DNA of 64,000 nucleotides from an uncultured Prevotella sp. (GTDB taxonomy: Bacteria; Bacteroidota; Bacteroidia; Bacteroidales; Bacteroidaceae). The stretch lies in assembly GCA_902491375.1 (NCBI GenBank), contig CABUHE010000005.1, positions 1-64,000 of the forward strand, given 5' to 3'. The notes beneath the pieces were generated by a model, which had not been told where the DNA came from, did no database searches, and worked only from the letters and a program-made list of their open reading frames with translations. A program made the translations under genes and the position numbers. Shown here piece after piece: positions 60,376 through 64,000 of this stretch; position 1 is the stretch's first letter; each line of letters opens with the position of its first letter.

Positions 60376-62403
60376 ATGCTCCGTCAAGACATATTCTCAC
60401 GAGACAACACCCAATGGGCACAGGGCCTGTCGATACTCGGCATTATGGTAATGCACTACGTAATGCGGCTCGACAGCTATCCGCGTGTGCTGAACATCAT
60501 CGGCAGCATAGGCGTGGCTGCGTTTCTCTTCGCGTCGGGTTTCGGCATAAACGAGAGCTACCGCCACAACGGTCTTGCCGGATACTGGCGCAAGAGGATA
60601 GTGCGCGTGGTAATTCCCTGCTGGATAGTGTTTCTCTTCCGTCTGCCTTTTGCCGACGGATTCGACCCCGAAACCCAGCTTCTAAACTTCTTTTTCATCG
60701 ATTCCGACCTGTGGTACATCGACTTCATAGTGCGCTGGTACATCGTCTACTGGGCGGCACGGAGGTTTGCGCCACGCTTTACGGTATGGATACTCGCAGC
60801 CTTCGGCATTGTCTGCATCTTCATGGAGCAGCTCATGGCAGAACAGGCGTTCTCGTTCTTCGCCGGATATCTGGCTTCAGAGCATTACGACAGAATAAAG
60901 ACATGGAACAGACGGCGCGTGGCACGCATCATGTTGTGCATCGTTATTTACGGCGCACTGTTCACAGTTGTGAAACAGCTTCCGCCCGTAAGGCAATACA
61001 TCGGCACACTGCCGTTCAACATCATTCTGCTTAATATCAAACTTCCGCTTGCCGCGCCAATACTGGCGGCTCCGTTCCTGCTGCCGTGGCTAAAGCGGAT
61101 ACAGCCCATAAACTGGCTTGGCAAGGTGAGCTATGAGGTCTATATCGTGCATTTCAACTTCATGAACTGCATCACCGGACCGGCCTCGATTGCCGGATTC
61201 ATGGCAGGCTCGCTCGCAATCAGCGCCGTGTTCAACAAGATTAACGTCAAACTGAAGGACAAAAGATATCAAAACGCAGCGCTGTCGGCCGTCTTTTACA
61301 TCGCAATATGCTACCTTCTGGCGTGCAAATACACCATGCGCGCCACCGACAGCTTCGGATATGTCTGTCTGACGTATATAACTCTGCTTGGAGGCGTTAT
61401 CCTGCTGCTCACGGGCAACAGTGCGCAGCGGCTCATGCGGTGGCCTAAGGCGACGTTCTGGACGCTCTGTGCCGTGCTCACCGTGGCAATGCTCGCCGTG
61501 CAGTACCACTTCGACCCGATGCAGAACAATGTAGACCGCTGGTCGGCCATTGCCAATCCGCTCACCGCCCTGTTCAACGGCGACTTCCCATATCTTGCCA
61601 AAACGCATTTGGGCGGCAATTCGTCGCCGTTCCCCGTGTGGCTTGTGCTGCACATACCGTTCTGGGCTTTGGGCAACGTCGGACTGTCAGAAATCGTCGC
61701 CGCACTGCTTTTCATATACAGCGTGAAGATGCTCGGCGGCTACGCGGCAGGCATAAAGGCTGCCCTGCTGCTTGCCCTGAGCGTCAATATATGGTACGAA
61801 ACGGCCGTAAGGAGCGACCTTATATCAAACTTCCTGCTGCTTGCGGCATTCATAAATCTATTGATTCACAGGCAGATAACATTCTCCGCACGGCCTTATC
61901 TGCTGTCGGTCTGCGCCGCCCTGTGGCTGTCTACAAGGCTAAGCACGGCCTTTCCGCTGTTTCTGATGTTCTTCCCTTATTGGCTGAAACTCGACTATAA
62001 GCGCAAGACTATGACTCTGCTCGTTGTCATAGCAGTGTTCTGCCTTACGTTCCTGCCGCTCGCCGTGTGGGACTGGCAGAGCCTTTTCTTCGCCGAGAAC
62101 AATCCTTTCTCGCTCCAGTCGCGCCAAGGCCGCCCTGCCGACACAGTCATTCTGATAGCCGCGGCAGTGCTGATGGCGATGAGATGGCACGGCGACAACC
62201 AGAGGCTGATGCTCTATTCGGCCGTAATGCTGGTGCTTACAACGGCCGTGGCATACATTCATAACATGTGGATTTACTCTAACTGGACCGACTTCTTCAG
62301 TTCGGCTTACGACATAACATACTTCAACGCCGCACTGCCTTTCTGCATCACGCTGCTGGCAACAGCACAGACAGCCGCCATGAAGAAGTCCTTACAACAA
62401 TAA
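60376..62403 (+). CDS. Acyltransferase-3-like domain fused to a GT-C-like membrane domain
   Basis: This 675-residue polytopic protein has two parts. The first 310 residues or so resemble acyltransferase-3 proteins, with QGLSILGIMVMHYVMR near the N-terminus and WLGKVSYEVYIVHFNF later. The second half begins with FDPMQNNVDRWSAIANPLTA and continues with WLVLHIPF and many hydrophobic helices, like a GT-C-type sugar transferase or a related polytopic enzyme. If correct, one protein may both acylate and glycosylate an envelope glycan. This is inferred; no substrate is known. It starts 27 bp after porZ. Confidence 0.65.
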   Translation: MLRQDIFSRDNTQWAQGLSILGIMVMHYVMRLDSYPRVLNIIGSIGVAAFLFASGFGINESYRHNGLAGYWRKRIVRVVIPCWIVFLFRLPFADGFDPETQLLNFFFIDSDLWYIDFIVRWYIVYWAARRFAPRFTVWILAAFGIVCIFMEQLMAEQAFSFFAGYLASEHYDRIKTWNRRRVARIMLCIVIYGALFTVVKQLPPVRQYIGTLPFNIILLNIKLPLAAPILAAPFLLPWLKRIQPINWLGKVSYEVYIVHFNFMNCITGPASIAGFMAGSLAISAVFNKINVKLKDKRYQNAALSAVFYIAICYLLACKYTMRATDSFGYVCLTYITLLGGVILLLTGNSAQRLMRWPKATFWTLCAVLTVAMLAVQYHFDPMQNNVDRWSAIANPLTALFNGDFPYLAKTHLGGNSSPFPVWLVLHIPFWALGNVGLSEIVAALLFIYSVKMLGGYAAGIKAALLLALSVNIWYETAVRSDLISNFLLLAAFINLLIHRQITFSARPYLLSVCAALWLSTRLSTAFPLFLMFFPYWLKLDYKRKTMTLLVVIAVFCLTFLPLAVWDWQSLFFAENNPFSLQSRQGRPADTVILIAAAVLMAMRWHGDNQRLMLYSAVMLVLTTAVAYIHNMWIYSNWTDFFSSAYDITYFNAALPFCITLLATAQTAAMKKSLQQ

Positions 62404-62407
62404 AAAA

Positions 62408-62430
62408 GCGCCTGCCGGCGGCGGCAGGGC
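62408..62430 (-). terminator. GC-rich terminator between convergent genes
   Basis: CCTGCCG (62411-62417) pairs with CGGCAGG (62422-62428); the minus strand continues into TTTTTTA, serving the GT2 gene, while it also ends the acyltransferase transcript. Confidence 0.65.
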
Positions 62431-63333
62431 TTAAAACAACAAGGAAAGAAAGCCTATTTTATACAGCTTGAACACGGCAAGCGACGGCCGACTGCCCACA
62501 AGGCAGGCACGCTCAATGCCGCCGAACAGCCTGTGCCACAGACGTATGGCCCACATAAGCCTCAACCTGCGCAGTCTGGCGAGAGCCATAAGCAGGGGCG
62601 AATACTGCTCCAGCTCGTCAGCGAAAGCCCTCAGCGTGCGCATGGCTTCCTCTATTTTTGACAGATAAACGGCGTTAGGCTCAAACGAAGTGTAAGCCAC
62701 CGGGTTGTCGATATGCAGCACGCTGATGCCCGCGCGGCGCAAAGCCTTGCCCAGCATCACGTCCTCATAGCCGTAGCCCTTTATGCGCTCGTCGTAGGGC
62801 ACACGCTCAAGCACGGTGTAATGGTGGAAGAAGTTTGTGGTGCGGAACGACGTGTAAGGACTCCTACGACGCGCCTCGACCGAGTGGTTCACCTCCTCAT
62901 GCTTCTCATAACGGAAGCGCAGATTCTCACGGTAAAGGCGTTCAGAGTCAGCTCCGCCGTCAACTATCACTCCTCCACATACCACTCCGCCATCGCTGAC
63001 GCCGCTCTCGACGTAACGGCGCACGAAGTCGTCAGCCACAACTTTCAGCCGGGCGTCAATCATCAGATGCCATTCATACTGCCCCTGCCGTGCCAGATCG
63101 TTGCGCATCGCGGCGCGGCAGTCGTGACGTTTCATCCTGACATACCGGCAGCAGGGAATCCTCTCGACAGCCTTGTTGGCTGCTATCGAGTCCTCGTCGG
63201 TAGAGCCGTCGTCGACAATAAGTATCTCGTAGTTAAGTCCGTCGACGGCGCGCGCCTGGGCAGCGAGCCTCTTTACCAGCGGCACGGCACAGTCGTTGAA
63301 GACAGGAATAAGTATCGACAGTTCGTTTATCAT
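62431..63333 (-). CDS. Family 2 glycosyltransferase
   Basis: This 300-residue GT-A enzyme has the N-terminal nucleotide-sugar fold MINELSILIPVFNDCAVPLV, then the NYEILIVDDGSTDED region and MIDARLKVV, where the DxD-like motif of the family usually lies (here IDARL). The late GYGYEDVMLGKALRRAG is the ED acceptor-side motif of GT2 enzymes. It probably builds cell-envelope or capsular glycans. The ATG at 63333 is preferred over a TTG three codons upstream. The promoter box TAAATTTG (63340-63347) is so close that the mRNA may be leaderless. Confidence 0.85.
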   Translation of the reverse strand: MINELSILIPVFNDCAVPLVKRLAAQARAVDGLNYEILIVDDGSTDEDSIAANKAVERIPCCRYVRMKRHDCRAAMRNDLARQGQYEWHLMIDARLKVVADDFVRRYVESGVSDGGVVCGGVIVDGGADSERLYRENLRFRYEKHEEVNHSVEARRRSPYTSFRTTNFFHHYTVLERVPYDERIKGYGYEDVMLGKALRRAGISVLHIDNPVAYTSFEPNAVYLSKIEEAMRTLRAFADELEQYSPLLMALARLRRLRLMWAIRLWHRLFGGIERACLVGSRPSLAVFKLYKIGFLSLLF

Positions 63334-63339
63334 AGCCCA

Positions 63340-63347
63340 CAAATTTA
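63340..63347 (-). promoter_or_regulatory. -7 box (TAAATTTG) of the GT2 gene
   Basis: TAAATTTG on the minus strand lies only six bases before the chosen ATG, so the transcript may have almost no leader. Confidence 0.4.
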
Positions 63348-63483
63348 AATAAAATTCACGATATGGCGAAGAAATCCGCGATATTTAAGCAGCCTTTATG
63401 CACAAACTGCCAGCTGCGGGCGGCCTTATGCCGCGAAACCAAATAAATATCGCCGCCGCAGAACATCTTATTACTTTAATTAT

Positions 63484-63491
63484 TACCTTTG
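63484..63491 (+). promoter_or_regulatory. -7 box (TACCTTTG) of the EamA gene
   Basis: TACCTTTG lies 37 bp before the ATG at 63528. No good TTTG is found at -33. Confidence 0.4.
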
Positions 63492-63527
63492 CATACGACG
63501 AATATCAGTAGTTTTAAACAAATCCGG

Positions 63528-64000
63528 ATGAATAACATTAAGCTCAAGGGCTTCGCTTTCGGAGCCATCGCAGCCGCCAGCTACGGACTCAATCCGCTGT
63601 TCGCCCTGCCGCTTTATGCCGACGGGGTAGGAGCCGACTCTGTGCTGTTTTACCGCTATGCCTTCGGTGTTGTCATGCTTGCCGTGCTGATGCTGGTCAA
63701 GCGCCAGTCGTTCGCCGTGTCGCGCCGCGAGCTGCTTCCTCTGATAGCCATGGGCCTGCTGTTCTCGTTCTCGTCGCTTACACTGTTTCTGTCGTACAAC
63801 TACATGGACGCAGGCATAGCCTCAACCATTCTCTTTGTCTACCCCGTACTCGTCGCAATAATAATGGCCGTGTTCTTCAAAGAGAAGATTTCAGCGGTAA
63901 CAATATTATCGATAGCCCTTGCCTTCACCGGCATATCGCTGCTCTACAAGGGCGACGGCGGTCAGACGCTCAGCCTTACAGGCGTCGCGCTGGTGTTCAT
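63528..64000 (+). CDS. EamA/DMT-superfamily transporter (partial, 3' end outside window)
   Basis: From the ATG at 63528 an open frame runs to the window edge and gives 157 residues with at least five hydrophobic segments, for example GFAFGAIAAASYGLNPLFAL and SSLTLFLSYNYMDAGIAS. The spacing and the GIASTILFVYPVLVAIIMA motif fit the first half of an EamA (drug/metabolite) transporter. The substrate is unknown. A TACCTTTG box precedes it. Confidence 0.85.
   Translation, partial: MNNIKLKGFAFGAIAAASYGLNPLFALPLYADGVGADSVLFYRYAFGVVMLAVLMLVKRQSFAVSRRELLPLIAMGLLFSFSSLTLFLSYNYMDAGIASTILFVYPVLVAIIMAVFFKEKISAVTILSIALAFTGISLLYKGDGGQTLSLTGVALVF

Overview
The window reads as chromosomal DNA from a Bacteroidales bacterium, most likely a member of the Prevotellaceae (Prevotella/Segatella/Leyella type). 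The reasons are: Bacteroidetes promoters (TTTG, about 19-23 bp, TAnnTTTG) in front of many genes; a PorZ-like type IX secretion protein with a sorting domain; a BACON-like lipoprotein with an acidic export signal after the lipobox cysteine; a DUF6377 regulator; a 'smalltalk' micro-protein next to an HU-like gene; and three-gene sdhCAB-type fumarate reductase. No rRNA, tRNA, CRISPR array, complete insertion sequence or prophage was seen. Nearly all genes have clear chromosomal housekeeping or carbohydrate roles.

Layout. 1-3.3 kb: the tail of an unidentified gene, a VanX-type dipeptidase, a THUMP-like methyltransferase and two small AT-rich membrane proteins. 3.6-9.6 kb: a secreted carbohydrate set (GH3 beta-glycosidase, type B carboxylesterase, GH78 rhamnosidase), facing a DUF6377 regulator and a MATE exporter. 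13.7-18.4 kb: an Hsp20 gene with a textbook sigma-54 promoter, then the fumarate reductase/succinate dehydrogenase operon. 18.7-25.8 kb: mnmG-apt-uvrC-dtd-mazG-like-deoC, with one perfect and one 15/16 parS site, which suggests proximity to the chromosome origin. 26-31.7 kb: four-helix-bundle protein, polyprenyl synthetase, polA, a small adhesin-E-like protein and a PAS protein. 32-37.6 kb: pectate lyase, ychF, a 55-bp tandem array and two tandem lgt genes sharing 238 identical bases. 37.7-46.3 kb: a Fic protein bracketed by twin hairpins, a WG-repeat-like secreted protein, a GNAT, a YitT/cytidylate-kinase fusion and mutS. 46.4-50 kb: a candidate ncRNA, an RteC-like protein, an HU-like protein, smalltalk and a Gfo/Idh oxidoreductase. 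50.4-64 kb: a Sel1-repeat protein, a BACON-like lipoprotein, leuS-yitT-rdgB-porZ-acyltransferase, a GT2 enzyme and a partial EamA transporter.

The most unusual content is in the repeats. At least five families lie between genes: an exact 22-bp-phased array at 895-1092 and weaker 22-bp arrays elsewhere; 9-bp CTCCCAT arrays; 7-bp arrays built on GAATTAT, GAAGAGT or TAAAAAT; the 55-bp array before lgt; and a composite palindromic element present as an inverted pair around the smalltalk gene. The 7-bp family enters coding sequence. It forms an in-frame insertion of about 29 residues in leuS, and it encodes the C-termini of the MazG-like and Gfo/Idh proteins. The leads most worth following are the leuS insertion, the Fic cassette, the lgt gene conversion, the sigma-54 hsp20 promoter and the candidate ncRNA at 46.4-46.65 kb.
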